Shown here: piece after piece, positions 41,912-52,325 of the stretch | How positions within the stretch are numbered: the first letter of the stretch is position 1 | Layout of the letters: each line of letters opens with the position of its first letter | From: Holophagales bacterium | GTDB lineage: Bacteria > Acidobacteriota > Thermoanaerobaculia > UBA5066 | Direction of reading: 5' to 3' | DNA length: 64,000 nucleotides | Assembly: GCA_016714815.1 (NCBI GenBank) | Contig: JADKBZ010000018.1 | Coordinates: 1-64,000, forward strand | Notes under the pieces: generated by a model | Databases searched by the model: none | Told to the model about the DNA's origin: nothing | What the model saw: the letters and a program-made list of their open reading frames with translations, nothing else | Translations under genes and position numbers: made by a program

Positions 41912-42964
41912 GTGACCCCCCTCGCGCGCATCCTCGTGGTCCGGCTCGGGGCGCTCGGGGACCTCGTCCACACCCTTCCGGTCATTCCCGCGCTCCGGGC
42001 GGCGATGCCGTCGGTGGAGATCCACTGGCTCGTGGAAGAGCGCCACGCCGCCCTGACCCAGCTCGTGGAGGGAGTCGACGCTTGGGTCTTCTGGGAGTTC
42101 CCCCGATTCGGCGGCCCTCGAGGGCTGCGGGTGGTCGTCCCGTTCCTCCGTTCCCGGCGCTACGACGCGGCGCTCGACCTGCAGGGACTGATCCGGTCGG
42201 CGGTGCTCGCGAGAGCCTCGGGAGCGGCTCGCGTCATCGGGTTCCCTTCGGCTCACCTCCGCGAGAAGCCGGCGGCGCTCTTCTATTCGGAGCAGCCCGG
42301 GATCGGCGACGTCACGCACGTCGTCGACCGCCAGCTGGGACTCCTCCGCGCGGTCGGGATCTCGGACGCGCCCCGGCTCTTTCCGCTCCGGATCGCGTCG
42401 ACGCCCGTGGCCGACGCCGCGATCGGGCTGGCCCGGGGCCGGCCATTCGCCCTGCTGGTCCCCGGCGCGGGCTGGCCGAACAAGGAATGGGGCCCGGAGC
42501 GCTTCGGCGCGCTCGCCTCAACGATGGCGTCCCGGTGGGGCTGGAGGGCGATCGTGACCTGGGGACCGAACGAGCGCACGCTCGCCGAGGAGGTCGTGCG
42601 CGCCGCCAGCGGTGCGGCCTGCCTGGCGCCGTCGACAGGCGTGGCCGACCTCGCCGCCCTCGCTCCGGCGGCGGAGGTCGTCGTGGGGGGCGACACCGGG
42701 CCGATTCACCTCTCGGAGGCGGCCGGCGGGAGAGTCGTCTGCGTGCTCGGTCCGACCGACCCGGCTCGCAACGGCCCGGCGCTCCCCGGCTCCGGCTCCG
42801 TCTCGCGCTTTTCGGACTGCTCCTGTCGCTACGCCCGCTCCTGTCGACGGCCGCTCCCGTGCATCGCGACGATCGGCGTGGACGAGGTTCTCGAAGAGGT
42901 GGCCCGGGTGACCGGGGTCCGGGGGACCCGCGCGGTGACGGGTCCCCCGGGATCATCTTCCTGA
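41912..42964 (+). CDS. LPS heptosyltransferase (GT9 family)
   Basis: The 350-residue protein opens ILVVRLGALGDLVHTLPV, the WaaC/WaaF signature. It also has HWLVEERH, LLVPGAGWPNKEWGPERF and GGDTGPIHLSEAAGG with the ADP-heptose-binding site. It adds heptose to the inner core next to Kdo, probably as heptosyltransferase I (WaaC-like). It starts 14 bases after the FabL-type gene and closes the operon. The last ~15 codons (from VRGTRAV) are supplied by the first unit of a 75-bp tandem hairpin repeat, so the natural C-terminus was probably overwritten by repeat DNA. Confidence 0.87.
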   Translation: MTPLARILVVRLGALGDLVHTLPVIPALRAAMPSVEIHWLVEERHAALTQLVEGVDAWVFWEFPRFGGPRGLRVVVPFLRSRRYDAALDLQGLIRSAVLARASGAARVIGFPSAHLREKPAALFYSEQPGIGDVTHVVDRQLGLLRAVGISDAPRLFPLRIASTPVADAAIGLARGRPFALLVPGAGWPNKEWGPERFGALASTMASRWGWRAIVTWGPNERTLAEEVVRAASGAACLAPSTGVADLAALAPAAEVVVGGDTGPIHLSEAAGGRVVCVLGPTDPARNGPALPGSGSVSRFSDCSCRYARSCRRPLPCIATIGVDEVLEEVARVTGVRGTRAVTGPPGSSS

Positions 42965-43108
42965 AGCTCCCGTCCGCTCCGCGGCGGGGGGGTCCGGGGG
43001 ACCCGCGCGGTGACGGGTCCCCCGGGATCATCTTCCTGAAGCTCCCGTCCGCTCCGGGGCGGGGGGGTCCGGGGGACCCGCGCGGTGACGGGTCCCCCGG
43101 GATCATCT
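42916..43108. repeat. 75-bp tandem repeat, 2.6 copies, each with a strong hairpin
   Basis: Units start at 42916, 42991 and 43066; the third is cut after 43 bases. Complete units differ by one base (CGCGG versus CGGGG). Each unit carries GGGGGACCCG, an 8-base loop and CGGGTCCCCC (first at 42921-42948). The array fills the whole space between the convergent heptosyltransferase and subtilase genes and forms the 3' end of the former. It could serve as a bidirectional terminator array. Confidence 0.9.
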
Positions 43109-46011
43109 CAGTCCGGGGGGAAGTAGGGCACTCCCTCCACGTAGCTCCCGTCCCCCGTCCTCCCGCCCGGCGCCGAACCGTCGTTGAGGACGCCGTAGGC
43201 CGAGAAGACTCCTCCCAGCGAGGTCCGCCGGACCCGGACGTAGCCCTCGGTGACGGCCGCTCCGAGGAGCACCCTGTCGATCTGGGTCCAGCCGAGCGGT
43301 GGCAGCTCGATCGAGGCCGACGTGAACGCCCGGACCCCGGTCGCGCCGTCCCAGACCTCGTACTGGACCGCGACGGCGTGGAGGGACGACGGGTTGAAGA
43401 GGGCGAGGTTCGAGCGCGTCGTCGCGGTCTGCTGGAGACCGTCGACGACGGCCTCGACGACCGCCCCGGACGAGGCCGGGAGCGCCCGGTAGAAGAGACC
43501 GAAGCTCCCCTTTCCCTCGCAGGGGCCGGTACCGGCCGCGGCCGTCTTCGCGCCGGCAAGCCCCGGCGCCGTACCGCCGGCCACGGAGTTGAAGAGCACG
43601 GAAAGCGTCCCGGCGTACGACGCGGCGCCACGCGGCCCGATCGGCAGGCCGAGCGTCCGGAGCGTTTCGAGCGTGCGCGGGAGGATCTTCTGCTGCCCCG
43701 GCCCGAGCGAGACGGGGACCGTCCCGACGACCCCCTTCGGCGCCGCGAGCGACTCGGCGTAGGTGAGCGAGGCGACGACCGGCACGAGGCCGGGGTTGTA
43801 GAGGACGAGCTCGCTCTCGAAGGCGCTCGTCTCGACGACGACGGGCAGGACGAGCGCCTCGCCGCCGGTCCCGGTCGGTTCCGCCGCCACGTACGACCCG
43901 TCGCTGGAGAGATTGTCGTTGAAGACGGCGTAGGCGCCGAACGGCGCGGTCCCTTCGAGACGCGTGACGACGGCGGTGGCGTCGGCGAAGCCGGCGGCCT
44001 TGAGAAGCTCTGCGTCGTTCACCTGGCGCCACTCGCCCGGGGCCAGGGGCGGCAGGCGGTCGGCGGGAACTTCGTAGACCGTCCCGCCGTCCCCGGACCT
44101 GAGGACGACCTTCAGAGTGACGTTCCCCGTTGTCCCGGCGTTCACGACGGCGAGGTTCGTCCGCTCGGCCACGCTGCTCCGAAGGCCGAAGAGCTGGAGG
44201 CTCGTCGCCGAGGTCTCCCCGATCGTCCAGGCGGGATACGAGAGGCCCGCCGCGCCATTGCACGACGCGGCGGTCGTCCGGACGCGTGCCGAGGCGAGGT
44301 AGGGAAGAGACAGACCGGTGAAGCGGAGACGGAGAGTGCCGGCCTGGCCGGACCCGGCCGGAATCGCAAGCCCCTTGCTGGCGCGGAGCCAGGAGATCGC
44401 GTCGGGAATGACCCTCTGCTCGCCCGGGGCGAGGGAGTCGACGACGACCCCGCTTCCGCCGGCCTGGGGGAACATCCCCGTGGCGGCAGTGTAGGTTGCC
44501 TCGAGGCGCGCCGGCGTCGTCCCCCGGTTCGTGAGCGTCAGCTCGGAGACGAATCGCGCCCCGCCCACGCCGGTGACGTCGAGGACGATGGGGACGAGGA
44601 GCTCTTCGCTGGCCGAACCCTGCGGTGCACTCCTCAGGGCGGCCAGAGCCGCGGGGGCGTCGAGCCGGTTGCGGGTGACGCCGTTGCGGGAGTCGGTGAC
44701 GGGCGTTCCCGTCGAGCGCATCGCCGACTTCACCTCGGCCGGGCCTCGAAGCGGTTCGGCGCCGAAGAGGAACGCCGCCACCCCCGCGGCATAGGGGGCG
44801 GCCCCGGAAGTTCCGCCAAAGCAGTTGAGAGGTAGCCGCCTCCCCGGGCGGGCGTCCGCGCGCAGTGCGACGGGGCGAGGACGTCGAGGCGGTCGCTCGA
44901 ATCGGAGTAGCAGGCGATTCCGTCCGCGGCGGGGGTGGCGTCGCCGCAGCCGGCCGGAAGGCAGTGCTGGCGCCCGAAGAAGATCGTGGAAACGGCCGCG
45001 TCGTAGACCGCGCCAACGGCAAGGGCGTTGCTCACGCAGGCCGGCAGGACGATGCCGTTCGTACAGCCGCCGTTTCCGCTCGCGGCCACGACGAGGACTC
45101 CCGCCTGCGAGAGGAGGTCGAAGGCGGCCTTGTAATCGGCCGCCGGCGCGTCGCAGCTGCCCGGATCCGGGGGCTTCACGTCGTCGAAGTAGCCCCCGAG
45201 GGACATGTTGACGACGCGGATGCCGTGCGGGTTCCCGGCGGCGAGGCTCGCGAGGACCGCGTCGAGCCCCTCGATGACCTGGGCGTCGGTCCCCCTCGCC
45301 GCGGTTGTCGAGGACCCGAACCGCCGCCACCTTCGCCCCGCGGGCGACTCCCGACTGGAGCCCCGCGATGATCCCCGCCACCGGCGTGCCGTGGCCGTAA
45401 CCGTCCATCGCGTCGCCGTCGTGGTCGATGGCGTCGTAGAGGTTGATCGTCTTCGTCCCGAGCGGCAGCTCGGGGTGCGTGTAGTCGATCCCGGTGTCGA
45501 TGACGGCGACCGTCACCCCTGCGCCTTCGAATCCCGCCGCCCGCAGCTCGGGGACCTTCATCAGCGCCTCGCCCTCGGCGTCCAGGACCCGGACCTTCCC
45601 GTTGAGGCGCACGCGCTCGACCCGGGGGTCGCCCGCCAGAGCCGGCACGGCCGAGCGCGGAACTCCGAGGAGAAGCGCCGGGACCGACTCGTACGCCCAC
45701 GCGAGGCGGATGCCGAAGGGGGCGTATTCGCTCTCGACCTCTTCCCCGAGCCTCTTGACGAACGCGCGGCGTTCGGCCCGCCGCGCCGAGAGGACGCCGA
45801 TGCTCCGGGCCTCCTCGGGCAGACGGAGCGTGACGAGGACCTCGACCTCTCCCCCGTCCGCCTGCGCCGCGAGGAGCCGCGCGTCGGCCTTCTCGACCGG
45901 ACCGCGCGCGTCGGGGGCCGCCCGGAGCCACTCCACCGGGAAAGGAGGCGCAGACGCCGCCGGAATGGCCGGAATGAGCGCGAGAAACAGGGCGGCGGCG
46001 TGAGCTCTCAT
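43108..46011 (-). CDS. Secreted subtilisin-like serine protease (S8), two apparent frameshifts
   Basis: A signal peptide (AAALFLALIPAIPAASA) precedes a propeptide region and an S8 catalytic domain. The triad is Asp in VIDTGIDYTHP, His in GYGHGTPVAGI and Ser in FGGTSGAAPYAAG. The second half (~500 residues) holds beta-rich repeats with Asn/Pro-rich turns (for example NLAVVNAGTTGNVTLKVVL and NLALFNPSSLHAVAVQYEV), probably surface or substrate-binding domains. One base appears inserted near 45293 and one lost near 44830, so the region between reads in another frame. Repaired length is ~967 residues. I chose ATG 46011 because GAGG lies just upstream; ATG 46023 is possible. Likely degrades extracellular protein. 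Confidence 0.85.
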   Translation of the reverse strand: MRAHAAALFLALIPAIPAASAPPFPVEWLRAAPDARGPVEKADARLLAAQADGGEVEVLVTLRLPEEARSIGVLSARRAERRAFVKRLGEEVESEYAPFGIRLAWAYESVPALLLGVPRSAVPALAGDPRVERVRLNGKVRVLDAEGEALMKVPELRAAGFEGAGVTVAVIDTGIDYTHPELPLGTKTINLYDAIDHDGDAMDGYGHGTPVAGIIAGLQSGVARGAKVAAVRVLDNRGEGDRRPGHRGARRGPREPRRREPARHPRRQHVPRGLLRRREAPGSGQLRRAGGRLQGRLRPPLAGGSPRRGRERKRRLYERHRPAGLREQRPCRWRGLRRGRFHDLLRAPALPSGRLRRRHPRRGRNRLLLRFERPPRRPRPVALRADARPGRRLPLNCFGGTSGAAPYAAGVAAFLFGAEPLRGPAEVKSAMRSTGTPVTDSRNGVTRNRLDAPAALAALRSAPQGSASEELLVPIVLDVTGVGGARFVSELTLTNRGTTPARLEATYTAATGMFPQAGGSGVVVDSLAPGEQRVIPDAISWLRASKGLAIPAGSGQAGTLRLRFTGLSLPYLASARVRTTAASCNGAAGLSYPAWTIGETSATSLQLFGLRSSVAERTNLAVVNAGTTGNVTLKVVLRSGDGGTVYEVPADRLPPLAPGEWRQVNDAELLKAAGFADATAVVTRLEGTAPFGAYAVFNDNLSSDGSYVAAEPTGTGGEALVLPVVVETSAFESELVLYNPGLVPVVASLTYAESLAAPKGVVGTVPVSLGPGQQKILPRTLETLRTLGLPIGPRGAASYAGTLSVLFNSVAGGTAPGLAGAKTAAAGTGPCEGKGSFGLFYRALPASSGAVVEAVVDGLQQTATTRSNLALFNPSSLHAVAVQYEVWDGATGVRAFTSASIELPPLGWTQIDRVLLGAAVTEGYVRVRRTSLGGVFSAYGVLNDGSAPGGRTGDGSYVEGVPYFPPD

Positions 46012-46049
46012 ACGTCCTCGCATGGTAAGTGACACCACGCCGCCCGGCC

Positions 46050-47633
46050 TCACCCCCGCGACAGCCGGAACCGCTCCAGGAGGAGCGCCGCCCCCGCCAG
46101 CAGAATCGCCACTCCCAGCCAGCCGCCCACCGACCCGGGAGTGGCCGCCCCGCCGAAGCCCGCGACGTCGAGCGCGGGCGTCCTCCCCTTGTCGCTGCCG
46201 GCGACGTACCAGAGGACGAGGAGGAGCCCGACGAAGGGCTTCGGGGAACCGGTCGCCTGCCCGAGAACGACCGCCAGGGCCGCCGCGAAGCAGGCCCCGG
46301 CCACCGCGGCGGGGAGGGCAAGCGCGTGGTCCGCCGACGCCCGGGCACCGAGCGGGACGAGGAGGAGAAGGGCCGTGAAGGCCGTCCCCAGGAGCTTGGC
46401 GGCGGCGAGGCGCCCGCCGGCGCCCGGCGTCGCGGCGAGGACCCTCCCGAGGCCCGTCCTCTCCTCGCGGGTGGGGATGTCGGCCAGGAGGAGAGCCAGG
46501 AGAACGAACGCGGCGGAGAGGAGCGTCGCGGCCGTCGCCGCGGGAACGATAAGGGCCGTCAGCGCGGCGACCGGAACGCCGACGACGAGGATCGGGCGGA
46601 GCCGCAGCGTCACGAGGAGGTCGGTGAGGCCGGCGGAGAGGAGGCCCGGCCGTTTCGCCGCGCGTTCCGCCGGGACGACGACCCCGAGGAGGCGCGCCGC
46701 GACCGGACGGAAGAGCGCCGACAGGCGGGCGCCGAGCGACACCTTCGTCGATGCCGACGCGAGGCGCCGGGCCGGGTCGAACCTGTCGAACGCGGCGAGG
46801 GCGACGGGCAGCAGGGCGAGCGGCGGCAGGAAGGCGAGCGCCCTCCTCCCGAGCATCGCCGCCGAGAAGTCGAAGCCCGGGAAGACGACGGCCGCGCCCG
46901 CCTGACGGCCGCTCCCCCAGCCGATCGACATCGAGCCCGACCCGGTCACGCGCTGGATCTGGGTGATCAGGAAGCCGAGCCCGTTCCAGTCGAGCAGGGC
47001 GGCCTGGGGTGGATAGAGCCCCTTGTCCGGATCTCCGAGAAAGACCGGGACCCCAAGGGTCACGAGCCAGACGAAGAAATACGCCACGTCGCCGAACCGC
47101 CCCGAGAGGAACGGCACGCACTCGAAGACGAGCGCGAACGACGCGACGGCCAGGAGCGCCGGGAGGGCGACCACGAGGACGTGCGCGAGAAAGACGAGAG
47201 GCTCGGGCGGCGCCTCCCCGTGGACGAGCTGGACCGCCATCACCACGGCGGAGAAGGCGAGCGTCACGACGAAGAGGAGGGTGCAGCTGCCGAGGAGCTT
47301 TCCGAGAAGATACTCGCCGTTCTTCACCGGGGAGGCCCCGAGGAGCGGGCCGATTCCCGACCGGCGATCGAGGGCGATCGCGTTCGACACCGCGTAGAAG
47401 CCGAAGAGGCCGATCAGGAAAGGGAGGAGCCCCGCCGTCGCCACCGCGAGCGCGGCGGACGTGTAGACGGCCCGGCGGCCGCCGATCGAGAGGATCCCCT
47501 GCCCCGAGCGGGGGTCGGGAAACGTCATCGAGGCCGCCGCGAGGAGAAGGCCGAGGAAGACGAGCGTCGCCGGCCGCCGGAGCCGGGCTCTCAGGTCGGC
47601 CGAAGCGACCGCGAGGAGACGCGAAAAACTCAC
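46050..47633 (-). CDS. ABC transporter permease, 12-helix ABC-2-like
   Basis: The 527-residue membrane protein has two sets of about six helices, each beginning with a cytoplasmic amphipathic segment (LLAVASADLRARLRRP and GLTDLLVTLRLRP). Internal similarity suggests two fused ABC-2 permease domains. It overlaps the upstream ATPase stop by four bases, so the two form one transporter. Substrate is unknown; such pairs are often exporters of drugs, lipids or ions. There are no binding-protein or periplasmic-adaptor genes beside it. Confidence 0.78.
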   Translation of the reverse strand: MSFSRLLAVASADLRARLRRPATLVFLGLLLAAASMTFPDPRSGQGILSIGGRRAVYTSAALAVATAGLLPFLIGLFGFYAVSNAIALDRRSGIGPLLGASPVKNGEYLLGKLLGSCTLLFVVTLAFSAVVMAVQLVHGEAPPEPLVFLAHVLVVALPALLAVASFALVFECVPFLSGRFGDVAYFFVWLVTLGVPVFLGDPDKGLYPPQAALLDWNGLGFLITQIQRVTGSGSMSIGWGSGRQAGAAVVFPGFDFSAAMLGRRALAFLPPLALLPVALAAFDRFDPARRLASASTKVSLGARLSALFRPVAARLLGVVVPAERAAKRPGLLSAGLTDLLVTLRLRPILVVGVPVAALTALIVPAATAATLLSAAFVLLALLLADIPTREERTGLGRVLAATPGAGGRLAAAKLLGTAFTALLLLVPLGARASADHALALPAAVAGACFAAALAVVLGQATGSPKPFVGLLLVLWYVAGSDKGRTPALDVAGFGGAATPGSVGGWLGVAILLAGAALLLERFRLSRG

Positions 47634-48511
47634 GCCGCCGCCGGGAGCGCTTCGCCGGCCTCTTTCATCAGGAGGAGATAGGCGTCCTCGAGTGACGCGG
47701 CTGCCGGCACGGCCGACGCCACCGGCCGCTCGCGCGCCACGAGCCGCGCCTTCACGCCGCCGGCGCTCCTCACGAGACCTGCCACCGTGAGGCCCGGGCG
47801 GAGGCGCTCCAGCTCCGCGCCCTGCAGCTCCGCCTCCCAGACGGCCCCGGCCGCGCCCGCGACGAGCTCCTCGGGAGTGCCGAAGGCGAGGAGCCTCCCC
47901 TGCCGCACGACGGCGATCTCGGTCGCGACCGACTCCACGTCCGACACGATGTGCGTCGAGAGGAGGACGAGCTTCAGCCCCCTGTGCTCGGAGATGAGGT
48001 TCCGGAAGCGGACACGCTCTTCCGGGTCGAGCCCCGCCGTCGGCTCGTCGACGATGACGAGCTCGGGGCTGCCGACGAGCGCCTGGGCGATGCCGAGCCG
48101 CTGCCGCATCCCTCCCGAGAGGCTCTCGACCGGCCTCCTCGCGAGATCGTGGAGGCCGACGCCTTCCAGCATCGAGAGGACGGCGCTCCGGCTCCGGACC
48201 CCCTTCAGGCGGGCGATGGTGTCGAGGAGCTCGAAGCAGGTCAGTCCCGGCGGCACCCCGAAGTCCTGGGGGAGGTAGCCGAGCCGTTCGCGGATCGCTC
48301 CCGGATCCTTCGCCACGTCGATCCCGGCGAAACGCAGCGCCCCTTTCGTCGGGTGCGTGAGCGTCGCGAGCATCTGCATGAACGTGGTCTTCCCCGCCCC
48401 GTTCGGCCCGAGGAGGCCGAGGACCCCCTCCTTTGCCCGAAGGGTCAGCTCACGAACGCCCCACGTGCCGCTCCGATAGACTTTTCCCAGGCCGTCGCTT
48501 TCGAGAACCAT
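47630..48511 (-). CDS. ABC transporter ATP-binding protein
   Basis: The 293-residue ATPase has Walker A GPNGAGKTT, Q-loop LPQDFG, signature SLSGGMRQRLG, Walker B LVIVDEPTAGLD and H-loop STHIVSDVE. It belongs to the ABC-2/CcmA-like exporter group. The last ~70 residues (VWEAELQGAELERL onward) form the accessory C-terminal domain common in these proteins. It is the first gene of a two-gene operon with the 12-helix permease and is divergent from the pyruvate:ferredoxin oxidoreductase gene. Confidence 0.88.
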   Translation of the reverse strand: MVLESDGLGKVYRSGTWGVRELTLRAKEGVLGLLGPNGAGKTTFMQMLATLTHPTKGALRFAGIDVAKDPGAIRERLGYLPQDFGVPPGLTCFELLDTIARLKGVRSRSAVLSMLEGVGLHDLARRPVESLSGGMRQRLGIAQALVGSPELVIVDEPTAGLDPEERVRFRNLISEHRGLKLVLLSTHIVSDVESVATEIAVVRQGRLLAFGTPEELVAGAAGAVWEAELQGAELERLRPGLTVAGLVRSAGGVKARLVARERPVASAVPAAASLEDAYLLLMKEAGEALPAAA

Positions 48512-48590
48512 GCCCGACTGATACGAAAAGTCTCGCCGGGGGTTCCCGACGGCCGCTCACCCCAAAACCGTCCCTCCGGACGCGGGCCCC

Positions 48591-48606
48591 TGATGCAAAC
48601 GCATCA
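48591..48606. promoter_or_regulatory. Palindromic operator candidate upstream of the pyruvate:ferredoxin oxidoreductase gene
   Basis: TGATGC-AAAC-GCATCA is a perfect 6-bp inverted repeat in the 220-base gap between divergent ABC and PFOR genes. A related half-site (GATGCGATCA) follows about 6 bases later. It lies 126 bases before the PFOR start. No binding protein is known. Confidence 0.35.
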
Positions 48607-48731
48607 AAAGAGATGCGATCACAGCCGCTTTCGGTGCCTTTGCCCGATTCCCCCAGACGCGTGCGCGAGAGATGATGCACCGGCTGTGGCGGGCTCCACG
48701 CCTGCCCGCGAATCCACAGGAGGATGTCTTC

Positions 48732-51700
48732 ATGACGACGAGACCTATGGTCACCCTGGACGGCAACGAGGCGGTCGCCTCGGTCGCCCACAGGGTCAGC
48801 GAGGTGATCGCGATCTACCCGATCACCCCGTCATCCACGATGGGCGAGTTTGCCGACGAGTGGTCCGCCCAGGGGAAGAAGAACGTCTGGGGGACCGTCC
48901 CCTCGTGTCGGAGCTGCAGTCCGAGGGGGGCGCTTCCGGCGCCGTCCACGGGGCGCTCCAGGCGGGCGCGCTGACGACGACGTTCACGGCGTCGCAGGGC
49001 CTCCTCCTGATGATCCCGAACATGTACAAGATCGCCGGCGAGCTGACGCCGTTCGTCATGCACGTCTCGGCCCGCTGCGTGGCGACCCACGCGCTCTCGA
49101 TCTTCGGCGACCACTCCGACGTCATGGCCTGCCGCCAGACCGGCTTCGCCATGCTCGCCTCGAGCAACCCGCAGGAGGCGCACGACCTCGCCGCCGTCGC
49201 CCACCGGGCGACGCTGATGGCGAAGCTCCCGTTCATCCACTTCTTCGACGGCTTCCGCACCTCGCAGCGAAGTCTCCAAGATCGAGCTCCTCCAGGACGA
49301 GGACCTCCTCGCGATGGTGACCGAGGACCTCGTCTCGGCCCAGAGGAAGCGGGCGCTGACGCCCGACCTGCCGGTGCTGCGCGGAACGGCGCAGAACCCC
49401 GACTGCTTCTTCCAGGCCCGCGAGGCGTGCAACCCGTACTACGACGCCTGCGCCGCCAAGGTACAGGAGGCGATGGACGCCTTCGAGAAGCTGACCGGCC
49501 GCGCCTACAGGCTCTTCGACTACGTGGGCCACCCGGAAGCCGAGAAGGTGATCGTCATCATGGGCTCGGGCGCCGACGTGACGCACGAGACGGTCGACCA
49601 CCTCCTCACGCCCAGGGCGACAAGGTCGGCGTCCTCAGGTCCGCCTCTACCGCCCGTTTCGACGCCTCCGCCTTCTCAGGGCGCTCCCCAAGACCGTCAA
49701 GGCGATCGCCGTCCTCGACCGGGCGAAGGAGCCCGGCGCCATCGGCGAGCCGCTCTACCAGGACGTCGTCGCCTGCGCGCGCGAGGCCGGGACGCCTGCC
49801 GTCGAGCCGAAGGTCGTCGGTGGGCGCTACGGCCTCGCCTCGAAGGAATTCACCCCGGCGATGGTCAAGGGGGTCTTCGACGAGCTCTCGAACGCGAAGC
49901 CGAAGAGAGGCTTCACGGTCGGCATCGTCGACGACGTGACCCACCTCTCCCTCAAGTGGGACCCCGAGTTCGACACCGAGCCGGCCAGCGTGACGCGCGG
50001 CGTCTTCTTCGGCCTCGGCGCCGACGGCACCGTCGGCGCGAACAAGAACTCGATCAAGATCATCGGCGAAGAGACCGACAACTACGCCCAGGGCTACTTC
50101 GTCTACGACTCGAAGAAGTCGGGCGCGATCACGATCTCGCACCTGCGCTTCGGCCCGAAGCCGATCCGCTCCTCCTACCTCGTCAAGACCGCGAGCTTCG
50201 TCGCCTGCCACCAGTTCGGCTTCCTCGAGAAGTACGACGTCCTCGAGTACGCCGCGCCGGGCGCCGTCTTCCTCCTGAACTCGCTCTACGGCCCCGAAGA
50301 GGTCTGGGACAAGCTCCCCGCCGAGGTCCAGGAGCAGATCATCGCCAAGAAGCTCGCTTCTACGTGATCGACGCCTCAAGGTCGGCCAAGGCCGGCATGG
50401 GCCGCCGGATCAACACGATCATGCAGACCTGCTTCTTCGCGATCTCGGGCGTCCTCCCCCGCGAGGAGGCGATCGCCCAGATCAAGAAGGCGATCGAGAA
50501 GACCTACGGCAAGAAGGGCGCCGAGCTCGTGAGGATGAACTTCGAGGCGGTCGACCAGACCCTGCCGACCTCCACGAGGTCAAGGTCCCGGCCGCGGCGA
50601 CCCCACGCGCGAGCGCCGCCGGTCGTCCCGGCCAAGGCGCCGGACTTCGTGCAGCACGTCACCGCCATGATGCTCGCCGGCAAGGGCGACGTCCTCCCGG
50701 TCAGCGCCTTCCCGATCGACGGCACCTGGCCGACCGCGACCACGCAGTGGGAGAAGCGGAACATCGCCATCGAGATCCCGGTCTGGGACGAGAAGCTCTG
50801 CATCCAGTGCAACAAGTGCGCGATGGTCTGCCCGCACGCGGCGATCCGCGCCAAGGTCTACGAGCCCGCGCTCCTCGCGACGGCCCCGGCGACCTACAAG
50901 TCGATCGACTACCGGGCCCCCGAGTTCAAGGGGATGAAGTACACGATCCAGGTCGCCCCGGAAGACTGCACGGGCTGCAACCTCTGCGCGGTCGTCTGCC
51001 CCGCCAAGGACAAGGGGAACCCGCGGCACAAGGCCCTCGACATGACGCCGCAGGTGCCGCTGCGCGAGGCCGAGCGCGAGAACTTCAAGTTCTTCCTCGA
51101 CCTCCCCGAGCCCGACCGGACGAAGCTGAAGATCGACGTGAAGGGCTCGCAGTTCCTGCAGCCGCTCTTCGAGTTCTCGGGCGCCTGCGCCGGCTGCGGC
51201 GAGACGCCCTACATCAAGCTGGCGACGCAGCTCTTCGGCGACCGGATGCTGATCGCCAACGCCACCGGCTGCTCGTCGATCTACGGCGGCAACCTCCCGA
51301 CTACCCCGTACACCGTGAACCGCGACGGGCGCGGCCCGGCCTGGGCGAACTCGCTCTTCGAGGACAACGCCGAGTTCGGCCTCGGCATGCGCCTCGCCCT
51401 CGACAAGCAGGGTGAGCACGCCGCCGAGCTCGTCAAGGAGCTGGGCGGCCTCATCGGCGACGAGCTCGTCTCGGGGATCCTCACGGCCGACCAGGGGACC
51501 GAGCAGGGGATCGCCCACCAGCGCGAGCGCGTCGTGGCCCTCAAGGCCCGCCTCGCCGGAGTCGACGGCCTCCCGGCCCGGCGCCTCCTCGACATCGCCG
51601 ACTACCTCGTGAAGAAGAGCCTCTGGATCATCGGCGGCGACGGCTGGGCCTACGACATCGGCTACGGCGGCCTCGACCACGTCCTGGCGATGGGCCGCAA

Positions 51701-52307
51701 CGTCAACATCCTCGTCCTCGACACCGAGGTCTACTCGAACACGGGCGGCCAGGCCTCGAAGTCGACGCCGATCGGCGCCGTGGCGAAGTTCGCCATGGCG
51801 GGCAAGTCGTCCGGCAAGAAGGACCTCGCCATGATGGCGATCGCCTACGGCAACGTCTACGTCGCCAAGATCGCCTTCGGGGCCAAGGACGCCCAGACGG
51901 TGAAGGCCTTCCAGGAGGCCGAGAGCTACGACGGCCCCTCGCTCATCCTCGCCTACAGCCACTGCATCGCGCACGGCTACGACCTCTCGCTCGGCCTCGA
52001 GCAGCAGAAGCTCGCCGCCGACTCCGGCTACTGGCCGCTCTTCCGGTGGGACCCGCGCCGCCTGGCCGAAGGGCTGCCGGGCCTCGTTCTCGACTCCAGC
52101 GCGCCGAAGGTCGACGTCGGCAAGTTCATGGCCAACGAGACCCGTTTCCGGATGCTCGACAAGACGAACCCCGAGCGGGCGAAGATGCTCCTCGACCTCG
52201 AGCGGCACGAAGTCGCCACGCGCTGGGCCATCTACGAGAACCTCGCCCGCGGGGCCGACCCGATCGCCGCGGTCGCCGCCGCCCAGACCACCCCGAAGGC
52301 CAACTGA
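48732..52307 (+). pseudogene. nifJ: Pyruvate:ferredoxin (flavodoxin) oxidoreductase, about eleven apparent single-base frameshifts
   Basis: The gene spans a full-length (~1190-residue) PFOR. In order it shows the N-terminal pyrimidine domain (YPITPSSTMGEFADEW), FRTS followed by KIELLQDED, the gamma domain GVFFGLGADGTVGANKNS, and two ferredoxin sites (CIQCNKCAMVCP, CTGCNLCAVVCP). The TPP domain follows with ATGCSSIYGGNLP, GDGWAYDIGYGGLDH and VYSNTGGQAS. Reading frame changes near 48902, 49267, 49609, 49639, 49657, 49676, 50359, 50376, 50383, 50566 and 50610; the last ~1,700 bases are unbroken. All motifs survive, and indels are both plus and minus, which suggests consensus error. It converts pyruvate and CoA to acetyl-CoA, CO2 and reduced ferredoxin. 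AGGAGG precedes the ATG. Confidence 0.85.
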
Positions 52308-52325
52308 GGACGAGGAGCGACAACC

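Noticed and set aside
42916..43108. Tandem repeat array as a CRISPR
   Set aside because: Units abut with no spacers, number under three and have no cas genes nearby.
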